64,000 bases of DNA. Source: Xylanimicrobium pachnodae JCM 13526 = NBRC 107786 (GTDB taxonomy: Bacteria > Actinomycetota > Actinomycetes > Actinomycetales > Cellulomonadaceae). The stretch is from contig BCWJ01000001.1 in assembly GCA_001592145.1 (NCBI GenBank), positions 124,001 through 188,000 of the forward strand, read 5' to 3'. The translations under genes and the position numbers were made by a program. The notes beneath the pieces are model-generated. The model saw only the letters and a program-made list of their open reading frames with translations. It had not been told where the DNA came from and ran no database searches. Positions 1 to 7,484 of this stretch are shown here, one piece after another; position 1 is the first letter of the stretch, and the number at the start of each line of letters is the position of its first letter.

Positions 1-40
1 CGGTCTTGTCGGTTGTCCACAAAGCGCCGATCCTGGGTAC

Positions 41-406
41 ATGCACCAGGGCACGCTCGACGGCGTCGGCACTGCGGATCCGCACAAGCGGCCCGCAGAG
101 CTGCTGGCCGGTGTCGAGCAGACGATCGCCCGGCTGCGTGAGGAGAACCGCATCCTGCCCGTGCACGAGGGTCTGGTCCAGGCGGCCCGGCTCGCAGCCC
201 GCCGTGCGGAGTGGTCGAGTGGGGTCGCCGCGTCGAACTTCCTCAAGGAGCTCACGGGGATTCTCGACACGCTGCTCGCGCTCGAGGCGCCGGCCGTCGA
301 AGGTGAGGGGGAGCCCGAGAATGTCGGTGACCGCGTTACCAAGCTCTCGACCTTCCTCCAGCAGAGAGCCGGTCTGGCCGACGTTCCACACACCGAGGCG
401 TCCTGA
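41..406 (+). CDS. Putative terminase small subunit (start uncertain)
   Basis: A 121-residue, charged, mostly helical protein directly upstream of the large terminase. It contains a likely coiled segment (residues 23-42, ELLAGVEQTIARLREENR) and a C-terminal acidic region. I do not recognise a diagnostic motif; the call rests on position, size and helical character. The frame stays open to the left edge of the window, so the true start may be outside and the gene may be longer. It overlaps the likely terminase large subunit start at 321 by about 85 bp, unless that gene starts at 441. Confidence 0.55.
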   Translation: MHQGTLDGVGTADPHKRPAELLAGVEQTIARLREENRILPVHEGLVQAARLAARRAEWSSGVAASNFLKELTGILDTLLALEAPAVEGEGEPENVGDRVTKLSTFLQQRAGLADVPHTEAS

Positions 407-1925
407 CCGGTACTCCGACGGGCCGGTCTTCAACGAGTTCATGACCCTGCTGGGCCGGCCGCTGCGCGCTGAGCAGCAGCTGATCGCGGACGTCGGCCTC
501 GAGCGGATCGACGGGCCCGGCTCACCGTGGGCGTACAACATCGTCGACACGATCGTGGGCCGGCGGTTCGGCAAGACGGTCCTCGAGCTCGGCATCCCGC
601 TGTGGCGCGCGCACCTGGGCGACCTGACCCTGCCGACCGGCAAGGTTGTCCCGTTCCGCGGCGCGCACACCGCGCAGAACCTCACGGCCGCGAGGCGAAG
701 GTTCCTCGCCGACCATGTCGAGCCGCTGCGCGCGTTCCTGACCCCCGAGGAATGGGAACCGCGCGTGCACGAGGTCCTCGCCGCCTCGCAGACGTCCCTC
801 TCGATCGACCTCGCCGACCACCCACCCGGCGTCCTTCCCGACGGCCGGCACGAGCACGCCCAGCGCACGATCGTCGTGCCGCCCACCTACGACGGCGTGC
901 GCGGCGAGGGCTACCTACACCTCGGGTTCGACGAGGTCCTCACGATGACGCTCGCCGAGGGCGACCTGCTGACATCCGCGTCCCGGCCCACGATGGCCGA
1001 GTTCTTCGGCCATGCCCAGACCTGGCGGGTCAGCAACGTCGGCCTGTTCTCCGACGAGCGCACCTGGCTGCGCCAGATCCGCGACCGCGGCCGCGCCTCG
1101 ATCACCGAGGGCACGGGCCGCGGCCGCGCGTACTTCGAATACACGATCCCCGACGACGTCGACCCGCTCGACGAGCAGACCTGGTGGACCTACTACCCGC
1201 CGCTGGCCGGCGGCTGGGTCGGCGTCGAACAGCTGCGCGACGACCTGGCCGAGATGAGCCCCGAGGCGTTCGCGGCCGAGTACCTGGGCCGGTGGCCGGC
1301 GGCCAGGGCCGCGGCCGAGTGGCTCGCCCTGACCAAGGCCGACTGGACGGCCGCGCGGACCCTCGACGAGCAACCCGCCGGCACGCTCACCACCCTGGGC
1401 GTCGACATCGACCCGTACGGCCGCTCGTCGAGCATCGTCTCCGCGGCCACCGTCCCCGACGCGGACGGCGCGACGTTGCGCGACGTCGCGCTGGTCGAGG
1501 TGCTCGACCACCGGCCCCGCTCCGGGTGGGTCGTCGACGCGCTCGTCGACCACGGCCGGCCCTCCGCCCTCGTCGACCAGGTCGACTGGGTCGTCGTCGA
1601 CGACTACGGCGCCGGGCACGACCTGATCGCCGAGCTCGAGAAGGTCCCCGCGATCGCGCGCAAGCTGCTCACGACCAAGAGCGTCGAGCTTGTCTCGGCC
1701 TGCTACGGGTTCGACGCCGGCCTGCGCGAGCGCACGATCCGGTGGCGCGCGTCCGACTACCACGAGGCACTGACGGCGGCCGCGGCGGCCGCGCAGCGCA
1801 CGAGCGGGAAGGCGTGGCAGTGGGAGCGGCGTGTCGCCGTCTCGCAGACCCCGATCCTCGGGGCCACACTGGCGGTGTGGGCGCTGGGGCGCGCGCCCAT
1901 CCATCAGGAGGCAGCGATCTACTGA
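321..1925 (+). CDS. Phage terminase large subunit
   Basis: DNA-packaging motor: an ATPase that translocates phage DNA into the prohead plus a nuclease that cuts the concatemer. About 534 residues, normal for the family. The ATPase domain holds a Walker A-like GRRFGKT and a Walker B-like YLHLGFDE. The C-terminal nuclease region has an acidic strand (LGVDIDPYGRSSS) and a second one (WVVVDDYGAGHD). I chose ATG 321 because a GAGGGGGAG ribosome site lies just upstream and because the conserved N-terminal segment ending at LRAEQQL needs residues before the internal ATG at 441. The open frame runs further left to position 6, but that part reads as low-complexity out-of-frame sequence. Confidence 0.9.
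   Translation: MSVTALPSSRPSSSREPVWPTFHTPRRPDRYSDGPVFNEFMTLLGRPLRAEQQLIADVGLERIDGPGSPWAYNIVDTIVGRRFGKTVLELGIPLWRAHLGDLTLPTGKVVPFRGAHTAQNLTAARRRFLADHVEPLRAFLTPEEWEPRVHEVLAASQTSLSIDLADHPPGVLPDGRHEHAQRTIVVPPTYDGVRGEGYLHLGFDEVLTMTLAEGDLLTSASRPTMAEFFGHAQTWRVSNVGLFSDERTWLRQIRDRGRASITEGTGRGRAYFEYTIPDDVDPLDEQTWWTYYPPLAGGWVGVEQLRDDLAEMSPEAFAAEYLGRWPAARAAAEWLALTKADWTAARTLDEQPAGTLTTLGVDIDPYGRSSSIVSAATVPDADGATLRDVALVEVLDHRPRSGWVVDALVDHGRPSALVDQVDWVVVDDYGAGHDLIAELEKVPAIARKLLTTKSVELVSACYGFDAGLRERTIRWRASDYHEALTAAAAAAQRTSGKAWQWERRVAVSQTPILGATLAVWALGRAPIHQEAAIY
1470..1489. repeat. Near-exact copy of the prophage tandem palindrome
   Basis: GCGACGTTGCGCGACGTCGC: 19 of 20 positions match the (GCGACGTCGC)x2 element found exactly elsewhere in the prophage. 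It lies inside the terminase gene, so it may be a weak site or chance in GC-rich coding DNA. Confidence 0.45.
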
Positions 1926-1936
1926 CGGGGGAGACC

Positions 1937-2128
1937 GTGACCGCGCGCGCCCAGATCGACTCATCCACCTACTCGCATGTCGTGGTCTGCCGCTGCGGTT
2001 ACCGCGAGGTCTGCTCATCGACCAGCGCGGCCCGCGAGGTGCGCGACCGGCACGACCTTGCCGCGCACCCCGAGCACTACCGGCACGCCATCGAGGCGAT
2101 GTCGAAGCGTTCGACCCGACGCCGGTAG
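1937..2128 (+). CDS. Small phage protein with a CxC motif
   Basis: A 63-residue ORF with a GTG start preceded by GACGGGGGA. It fills the gap between terminase and portal, where actinophages often carry a small gene. Visible features are the CRCGYREVC cluster (three cysteines, possible metal ligands) and a histidine-rich stretch near RHDLAAHPEHYRH. A basic C-terminal tail (SKRSTRRR) suggests nucleic acid contact. I do not recognise a family. It is not apparent as a separate gene because its frame is open far upstream through the terminase. Confidence 0.55.
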   Translation: MTARAQIDSSTYSHVVVCRCGYREVCSSTSAAREVRDRHDLAAHPEHYRHAIEAMSKRSTRRR

Positions 2129-2141
2129 AACGTCCACCACC
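2128..2141 (+). repeat. Junction motif GAACGTCCACCACC, copy 1
   Basis: GAACGTCCACCACC follows the TAG stop of the small CxC gene and leads into the portal start. The next bases (CCGCGCGACGAT) nearly match those after copy 3 at 15458 (GCGGCGACGAT region). No ordinary Shine-Dalgarno is seen between it and the portal ATG. Confidence 0.6.
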
Positions 2142-2150
2142 CGCGCGACG

Positions 2151-3530
2151 ATGCCGCTCATGGTGACTCCAGACCAGCGAGCCCTCGCGGCGGGCGCCCG
2201 CGTGCTGACCGCGACCGACGGCCGCGACATGCTGGTCAACACCCCTGACGGGTGGGAGATCGACAAGCCATGGATGTGGTTTGACGGCCCCGCCGGCGGC
2301 AGCGGGACGGTCTACGGGAACCCGCCACCGAACGCGGCCGGCTACAACCGGTACGCGTGCATCCCCGCCGTGTCGCGGTGCACGTCGATCATCGCGGACA
2401 CCCTCGCGTCCATGCCGTTCAAGGTGCTGCGCGGCCGCGAGGTGCTCGACGTGCCCGACTGGCTCACCGACCCGCAGGCCGTGCGGATCGACGGGCGCAT
2501 CGCCGCGCCCGAGCTCGACGACGTCCGCTTCACCGGCCCCGAGTTTTGGGCTCAACACCTGACCTCGGTGCTCTGGAAGGGGGAGGGCATCGTCTACGCC
2601 CCGCTGCGCACCGTGACCGGGCAGCCCGTCCCGGGCGCGATGTGGAACCTCAACCCCGACGACGTCGCCGTGCACCACGGCCACTACTGGGTCGACGGGC
2701 ACGGTGTGACCAACTCCGAGAAGCTCGACCTCGAGGACCTGATCATCACGCGCGGGTACGTGCGCCCCGGCAAGCGGCGCGGCATCGGCGTCATCCAGAA
2801 CCACTTCGCGGACCTTGGCCTCGCGCTCGACGCCCGCGACTTCGCCGGGAACATGCTGCGCCGCGGCATCCCTGCCGGCTACCTCAAGGTCGACCAGCCC
2901 GACCTCAGCCAGGAGACCGCCGACAAGCTCAAGGAACGATGGGAGGCCGCGCACTCCGGCAACCGCAAGCGGATCGCGGTGCTCAACGCGGTCACCACGT
3001 TCCACGAGCTCCAGCTCGATCCGCAGACCATGCAGCTCCTCGAGATGCGCCGCTACTCGATCCTCGATATCTGCCTGATGTTCGGGGTCCCGCCCTCGCT
3101 GCTCGGCCTGCCCGGCGACTCCTCGACCTACGCGAACGTGGAGAGCAGGTTCATCGAGTTCGTGCAGTTCTGCCTCTTCATGTGGGCGCGCCGGCTCGAA
3201 GAGGCCCTGTCCGCCCAGGTTCCTCGCGGCACGTCGGTCAAGGTCAACCTCGACTCCCTGCGCCGCGCCGACACCACGACCCGCTACAACGCGCACAAGA
3301 CCGGCATCGAGGCCGGCTTCCTCGACGTCGAGGAGGTCCGCGCGATGGAGGACCTGCCCGCGGCGCCCGACACGCTGATCGCGCGTAACGAGGTCGCCGC
3401 CCGTGCCCGCGAGGCGCACGCCAAGAACCTCGAGCGGGCGGCCCGCGCCCACGGCCGCCGCCCGCTCGAGACCACCATCGCCGACGGTCACGAGGCCGCA
3501 CTGGAAATCAGCTACGGGAGCTACCGATGA
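2151..3530 (+). CDS. Phage portal protein
   Basis: Dodecameric ring at the capsid vertex through which DNA passes and onto which the tail docks. 459 residues, typical for HK97-type portals. Family-like features: an N-terminal segment with NRYACIPAVSRCTSIIADTL, a central region LEDLIITRGYVRPGKRRGIGVI, then LEMRRYSILDICLMFGVPPSLLG followed by SSTYANVE, which is the classic portal core. ATG 2151 is the first start after the upstream stop; ATG 2160 is an alternative. The stop overlaps the protease ATG by 4 bp (ATGA), so the two are translationally coupled. Confidence 0.93.
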   Translation: MPLMVTPDQRALAAGARVLTATDGRDMLVNTPDGWEIDKPWMWFDGPAGGSGTVYGNPPPNAAGYNRYACIPAVSRCTSIIADTLASMPFKVLRGREVLDVPDWLTDPQAVRIDGRIAAPELDDVRFTGPEFWAQHLTSVLWKGEGIVYAPLRTVTGQPVPGAMWNLNPDDVAVHHGHYWVDGHGVTNSEKLDLEDLIITRGYVRPGKRRGIGVIQNHFADLGLALDARDFAGNMLRRGIPAGYLKVDQPDLSQETADKLKERWEAAHSGNRKRIAVLNAVTTFHELQLDPQTMQLLEMRRYSILDICLMFGVPPSLLGLPGDSSTYANVESRFIEFVQFCLFMWARRLEEALSAQVPRGTSVKVNLDSLRRADTTTRYNAHKTGIEAGFLDVEEVRAMEDLPAAPDTLIARNEVAARAREAHAKNLERAARAHGRRPLETTIADGHEAALEISYGSYR

Positions 3531-4084
3531 GCACCGAGACACTGTCCGTGCCGCTCGAGCTGCGGTTCGTCGACGACGGGCCCGGCTACCTCGAGGGCAT
3601 CGCCGTTCCCTACGGGGAGGTCACCTACCTCGCCGCGGGGGAGCCGCGCGGGGAGCGGTTCATCGCCGGCGCGTTCACCGCCTCGCTGGCCGCCCGCGCT
3701 GCGTCCGGTATCCGCCTGGTCGACTCCCACCTTGAGGGGTTCGTGCGCCGGCCCTACGGCGTGCTGGCCGAGGCCGAGGACCGCGATGACGGGCTGTGGA
3801 CCCGGTGGCGGTTCTACGACACGCCGAGTGGGCAGGAGGGCCGCGCCGAGGCCCGCGCTGGCACCTACGGCGGCCTGTCCGTCGGGTTCAAGGCGGTTCG
3901 CCAGCGCCGGGCCGCCGACGGCGTCCGCGAGGTCCTCGAGGCCCAGCTCCACCACGTGGCCCTCGTCGACGAACCTGCCTACTCCGGCGCCCGCCTCCTG
4001 GCCGTGCGCGAGGCCGCCACCGTCGAGCGGCCAGCCCCGTGGGAGCCGCCCGAGATCCACGAGTTCCCCGATCCATGGTCCTGA
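3527..4084 (+). CDS. HK97-family prohead protease
   Basis: Serine protease that matures the prohead by cleaving scaffold or delta-domain sequences of the capsid protein. 185 residues. The catalytic histidine is H68 in LVDSHLEG and the serine is S118 in GTYGGLSVGF, spaced and flanked as in peptidase family U35/S78. Position between portal and capsid is canonical. The start overlaps the portal stop by 4 bp. The capsid gene downstream carries a long charged N-terminal delta-like domain, which fits a cleavable scaffold domain. Confidence 0.93.
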   Translation: MSTETLSVPLELRFVDDGPGYLEGIAVPYGEVTYLAAGEPRGERFIAGAFTASLAARAASGIRLVDSHLEGFVRRPYGVLAEAEDRDDGLWTRWRFYDTPSGQEGRAEARAGTYGGLSVGFKAVRQRRAADGVREVLEAQLHHVALVDEPAYSGARLLAVREAATVERPAPWEPPEIHEFPDPWS

Positions 4085-4098
4085 ACGTCCACCACCGC
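4083..4098 (+). repeat. Junction motif GAACGTCCACCACC, copy 2
   Basis: GAACGTCCACCACCGC overlaps the TGA stop of the protease gene (TGAACG). It shares 14 bp with copy 1 and 16 bp with copy 3. All three copies sit at gene ends or junctions of the late operon. Confidence 0.6.
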
Positions 4099-4126
4099 TC
4101 TTAGCGTCACCTCGTCGCCAGGATGT

Positions 4127-4196
4127 GGCCCCGCACGGGACCGCGGCGGCCCGCCGGCCCCGCACGGGACCGGAGGCGCAGGCCCCGCACGGGACC
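4127..4196 (+). repeat. Three direct copies of GGCCCCGCACGGGACC between protease and capsid genes
   Basis: Perfect 16-bp copies lie at 4127-4142, 4156-4171 and 4181-4196, with starts 29 and 25 bp apart. The unit is itself nearly dyad-symmetric (GGCCCC/GGGACC around GCAC). They occupy most of the 150-bp gap in an otherwise gapless operon, directly upstream of the most highly expressed phage gene. A regulatory role (protein binding, RNA processing or attenuation) is an inference. Confidence 0.75.
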
Positions 4197-4237
4197 CGCA
4201 GATCACCCACCCGATCTGTGGTCCCCAGGAGGCCGCG

Positions 4238-5473
4238 ATGAGCTACATCAGCCAGAAGGTCGACGAGCGCAAGCGCAACGACATCCTCATTCAGGGCATC
4301 TTCGACGCCGCGGAGAAGCGCGGCGGTGACGTCACCGACGACGAGAAGCGCCAGCTCGGCGAGATCGAGAACCGCAACAAGGTTCTCGACGCCGACATCG
4401 AGCGGTACAACAACCTCGCCGAGTCGTCCGAGAAGGCCCGCAAGCTCGGTATCGCCGCTGCGGAGCGCGAGGAGAACGCCGAGCGTCGCGATGCCGACGA
4501 CCCGCCCTCGCGGTCCAACACGCAGGTCCTCGAGACCCGTGCCGACTTCAACTTCGGCAAGAAGTTCGTCGAGTCGCCCGAGTTCAAGGACTACACCGGC
4601 TCCGGCCGCAGCCGCGCGACCGAGCTGCCCGGTCCCGCCTCAGCGGAGTTCCGCGCCGCGATCACGACCGGCACCGTGCCGGACGCGTTCAAGACGCAGG
4701 TGATCGCTGGCCCCAATGGCCCCGCGTTCTCGTTCCCGCTGCTCGACCTGCTCAACCGCGAGCAGATCAGCACCTCGGCGGCAACTTGGCTGCGGTGGCC
4801 CGAGGCGACCGACGCGGCACTGGTCGCCGAGGGCGACCTCAAGCCCGAGGCGACCCTCGAGCCGGAGGAAGAGGCGATCGCGCTCAAGACGTACGCGCAC
4901 TGGAAGGCGATCACCCGCCAGGCCCTCGAGGACGTCGACCGCATCGAGTCGATCGTCCAGGCCCGGCTCCTGCGCGGCGTGCTGCGCAAGCTCCAGTCCG
5001 CGGCCGCCGACGTCATCGTCACCGACTCCGGCATCGTCGAGGTCACCGCGCCGACCTTCCTCGAGGGAGCCCGTGCCGGCATCGCTACGCTCGAGGCGCT
5101 CGGCTACTCGCCGAACGCGATCGGCGTGAACCCCGCCGACGCGGCCACCCTCGACCTGCTCGCCATGGCGAACACCGTCGCCGGCGCCGTGCGCACCGGC
5201 GGCGCCTGGGGGCTGCCGTACGCGCCGGCCACCGCGTTCCCGCAGGGCACCCTCTACGTCGGCGACTTCACCCAGGCCGTGACCTGGTTCGACCGGGGCA
5301 ACACCTCGGTGTTCGTCACCGACTCGCACGCCGACTTCTTCCTGCGCAACCAGCTGGTCGTGCTCGCCGAGGCCCGCGCCGCGTTCGCCGTCACCGAGGC
5401 ACCCGCGATCGTCAAGGTCACCGTCACCGAGGCGACCGCACCCGAGACCGTCGCCGCCCGGTCCTCCAAGTAG
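4238..5473 (+). CDS. Phage major capsid protein (HK97 fold)
   Basis: Main shell subunit. 411 residues: an N-terminal charged, coiled-coil-rich delta-like domain (about residues 1-110, many Glu/Lys/Arg), then the HK97 capsid domain. Typical segments are FSFPLLDLLNREQISTSAATWLRWPE, AHWKAITRQALEDVDRIES and, near the C-terminus, YVGDFTQAVTWFDRGNTSVFVTDSHADFF. A strong AGGAGG lies 6 bp before the ATG. The preceding protease gene and the triple repeat upstream fit a processed and separately tuned capsid gene. Confidence 0.93.
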   Translation: MSYISQKVDERKRNDILIQGIFDAAEKRGGDVTDDEKRQLGEIENRNKVLDADIERYNNLAESSEKARKLGIAAAEREENAERRDADDPPSRSNTQVLETRADFNFGKKFVESPEFKDYTGSGRSRATELPGPASAEFRAAITTGTVPDAFKTQVIAGPNGPAFSFPLLDLLNREQISTSAATWLRWPEATDAALVAEGDLKPEATLEPEEEAIALKTYAHWKAITRQALEDVDRIESIVQARLLRGVLRKLQSAAADVIVTDSGIVEVTAPTFLEGARAGIATLEALGYSPNAIGVNPADAATLDLLAMANTVAGAVRTGGAWGLPYAPATAFPQGTLYVGDFTQAVTWFDRGNTSVFVTDSHADFFLRNQLVVLAEARAAFAVTEAPAIVKVTVTEATAPETVAARSSK

Positions 5474-5475
5474 CC

Positions 5476-5811
5476 ATGGCGACCGACGACACGCTCGTCG
5501 CCGCGGTCCGCACGTGGATCGCGCCGTCGAGCGTGCCCGAGGAGCTGCTCACCGAACTCGTCGTCGCCGAGCTCGAGGCCCAGGAACGCATCTGCTCCTG
5601 GCCCGGCCGCGACGCCTCACCCGACCCACAGCCGCGACCCAAGGCGCTCGACCTGGCGCTCAAGCGCCGGGTCGGGCGGGCCGCGGCCGCGCGCGGCGTC
5701 ACCCTGGGCATCGTCTCGACCGACTCCGACCTCGGCGCCACCCGCCTGCCTAGGTGGGACGCCGAGATCGAGCGATACGAGGCCCCCTACCGGGTGGTGG
5801 CGATCGCATGA
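5476..5811 (+). CDS. Putative head-tail connector protein
   Basis: 111 residues beginning MATDDTLVAAVRTWI, two bases after the capsid stop. The helical N-terminus, the LLTELVVAELEAQERICSWPG segment and position right after the capsid fit gp6-like adaptor proteins that attach to the portal ring. No diagnostic motif was recognised, so the function is positional. The stop overlaps the next gene by 4 bp (ATGA). Confidence 0.65.
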   Translation: MATDDTLVAAVRTWIAPSSVPEELLTELVVAELEAQERICSWPGRDASPDPQPRPKALDLALKRRVGRAAAARGVTLGIVSTDSDLGATRLPRWDAEIERYEAPYRVVAIA

Positions 5812-6194
5812 CCGTCCTCGAGCAGTCCAACACCCGCGACCTGGTGCGCACCGCGCTCGACGGCTTCGAGTTCGACCTGCCCGACGGGCGCACCTGCACC
5901 GTCCGCGGGTTCGCCACCATGCCGCCGGCCCCGCAGCCGCTCGACGCGTGGCCGCAGTGGGAGCAGACCGAGTGGGTCAACGCGTACGCGCACCGCACCA
6001 CCTGGGGCGTCGTCGTCCTGCTGCCCCAGGGCATGCCCGAGGACACGGGCCTCGACGACGCGATCGCCGCGCACATCGGCGCCCAGCTCGCCCAGCTCGG
6101 CGCGGTCATCGGCCCCGCCCAGCCGATCGGGCTGCGCACCAACGGGGGCACCGGCCCCACCCTCCCAGCCGTCTCCATCACCGTCGTCATCTGA
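5808..6194 (+). CDS. Putative head closure / neck protein
   Basis: 128 residues, translationally coupled to the connector gene. Contains a long central Trp-rich stretch (LDAWPQWEQTEWVNAYAHRTTWGVVVLLP) and ends in a beta-rich tail. By position it should be one of the stopper or tail-terminator proteins. No family recognised from sequence alone. Confidence 0.6.
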   Translation: MTVLEQSNTRDLVRTALDGFEFDLPDGRTCTVRGFATMPPAPQPLDAWPQWEQTEWVNAYAHRTTWGVVVLLPQGMPEDTGLDDAIAAHIGAQLAQLGAVIGPAQPIGLRTNGGTGPTLPAVSITVVI

Positions 6195-6203
6195 GGAGCC
6201 GTC

Positions 6204-6680
6204 ATGCCCATCAACGTCACCAAGCTCGGTCCCGGATCGCTCAAGATCACCGGCACCACCGGCGGCACCTTCCCGGACCTGTCGTGCCACCTCTCGTCCG
6301 GGGAGTACACCACCGACAAGAGCCAGGACGACCCGATCCCCGTGCTGTGCGGAGACAAGATCGCCTCGGCCGCCGACTACACGGCCGCGATCAGCGGCAC
6401 CGTGCTGCTCGACCTGGCAAACCCAGACTCGATCTTCTACTACTCCCAGGCCCACAAGGGCCAGGAGGTGCAGGTCGAGTACGTCCCGAACACCGAGGTC
6501 GGCACGAAGATCGCCGGCACGGTGACGATGGACCCCCTCGGCATCGCCGGGGACATCGGCAACAACGCCACCGCCGACTTCGAGTGGACCTTCACCGCCT
6601 ACCCGGAGATCACGCCGCCCACGGCCGCGGCCGCCAGCGTCGAGGACGCCCTCGCGACGACGTCGTCGAAGAAGTCCTGA
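6204..6680 (+). CDS. Putative major tail protein
   Basis: 158 residues rich in Thr, Gly and beta-prone segments (LKITGTTGGTFPDLSCHLSS, VTMDPLGIAGDIGNNATADFEWTFTAYPEI). This composition, together with position and a Shine-Dalgarno (TGAGGAGC before the ATG), fits a tube-forming major tail protein. It ends in a Ser/Lys tail. In most siphoviruses a tail-completion gene precedes the tube gene; here one (6680) follows it, so the two roles could be swapped. Confidence 0.6.
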   Translation: MPINVTKLGPGSLKITGTTGGTFPDLSCHLSSGEYTTDKSQDDPIPVLCGDKIASAADYTAAISGTVLLDLANPDSIFYYSQAHKGQEVQVEYVPNTEVGTKIAGTVTMDPLGIAGDIGNNATADFEWTFTAYPEITPPTAAAASVEDALATTSSKKS

Positions 6681-7063
6681 TGGCGCGTCGCGCGGTCGTC
6701 GAGATCCTCGGGGAGAAGGAGCTGCGCCGCACGCTCAAGAAGGCCGGCGTCGACATGGCCGACTTCCGCGTGGCGCACCTCCAGGCGTCCCAGATCGTCG
6801 CCGGCCGCGCCGCGCCGGTCACCCCCAAGGTGACCGGGGCGCTGCGCCAGTCCGTGCGGCCCGGGGCCACCCAGACCGCCGCGATCGTGCGCGCGGGATC
6901 CGCGCGCGTCCCCTACGCCAACCCCATCCACTGGGGCTGGCCCAAACGACACATCGCCGCCTCGCTGTTCCTGACGACCACGGCCGCGCAGACGGAGCCC
7001 ACCTGGGCGCCCATCTACATGGACCGGCTCGAACAGATCATCGGCGGCGTGAAAGGAGCCTGA
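6680..7063 (+). CDS. HK97 gp10-like tail completion / minor protein
   Basis: 127 residues. N-terminal ELRRTLKKAGVDMADFRVAHLQASQIVAGRAAPVTPKVTGALRQSVRP resembles HK97-gp10-type proteins, where TGALRxSVRP is a common element followed by a YANPIHWGWP-like segment, also present here. The start overlaps the preceding stop (TGATG). Likely role: neck or tail terminator assembly. Confidence 0.7.
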   Translation: MARRAVVEILGEKELRRTLKKAGVDMADFRVAHLQASQIVAGRAAPVTPKVTGALRQSVRPGATQTAAIVRAGSARVPYANPIHWGWPKRHIAASLFLTTTAAQTEPTWAPIYMDRLEQIIGGVKGA

Positions 7064-7371
7064 TGGCCACGATCACCGCCACCGTCACCTGGCAGGGCAC
7101 CAAGCACGACGTCACGGTGCGCCCCGTCGACCAGCTCGCCTACGAGCGCGTCGCCCGCCAGCTCAAGTGGCCCATGCCCGGCAACGACGCTCTCGGCCCG
7201 ATCACCTACCTGGGCTGGCTCTGCTGGCACTCCCTCAAGCGCACCGGCGTCCTCGCCGACGACGTGACCTGGGACCGGTTCGTCGACGAGGTCGACGACA
7301 TCGACGGCGGCGACGACGACGCCGACACGGCGGTCCCTACCCAGACGGCAGCGTCACCCGAGCACGGGTAA
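7063..7371 (+). CDS. Tail assembly chaperone, upstream (G-like) product
   Basis: 102 residues (ATG 7063, 1-bp overlap with previous stop). Position directly before the tape measure, small size and an acidic C-terminus (VDEVDDIDGGDDDAD) fit the G part of a tail chaperone pair that coats the tape measure during tail assembly. A second ORF in the -1 frame continues to 7481 and ends three bases before the tape measure start, as expected of a G-T frameshift product. Confidence 0.75.
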   Translation: MATITATVTWQGTKHDVTVRPVDQLAYERVARQLKWPMPGNDALGPITYLGWLCWHSLKRTGVLADDVTWDRFVDEVDDIDGGDDDADTAVPTQTAASPEHG

Positions 7372-7481
7372 CGCTCGCCGTCCTGACCAAGACCCCGCCG
7401 AGCTGGTGGCTCGACATCGATGACGACCTGGTCGAGACCTACCTCGACGTCTGGCTGGAGATCTACCCCGAGAGGAGTTGA
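7321..7481 (+). CDS. Tail assembly chaperone, -1 frameshift (T-like) extension
   Basis: In the frame one base back from the upstream gene, the sequence stays open from inside that gene to 7481. It ends with TLAVLTKTPPSWWLDIDDDLVETYLDVWLEIYPERS, which looks like real protein (Trp-rich, helical, acidic) and abuts the tape measure. No start codon gives it independent expression in the right place. A -1 slip between about 7321 and 7369 is therefore inferred. I see no textbook XXXYYYZ heptamer; CCC (7357) and GGG before the TAA stop (7366) are the candidates. Confidence 0.6.
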
Positions 7482-7484
7482 CCG

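Noticed and set aside
6-320. N-terminal extension of the terminase ORF
   Set aside because: Arg/Ser/Pro-rich nonsense that overlaps the better supported upstream gene; a ribosome site precedes ATG 321.
915-3542. Very long minus-strand ORF over terminase and portal (and similar giants at 7206-9692, 42887-45751 and 44857-48405 on the minus strand, 19011-22670 on the plus strand)
   Set aside because: They mirror well-supported genes on the other strand, are rich in Arg/Gly/Asp/His low complexity and arise from scarcity of stop codons in GC-rich DNA.
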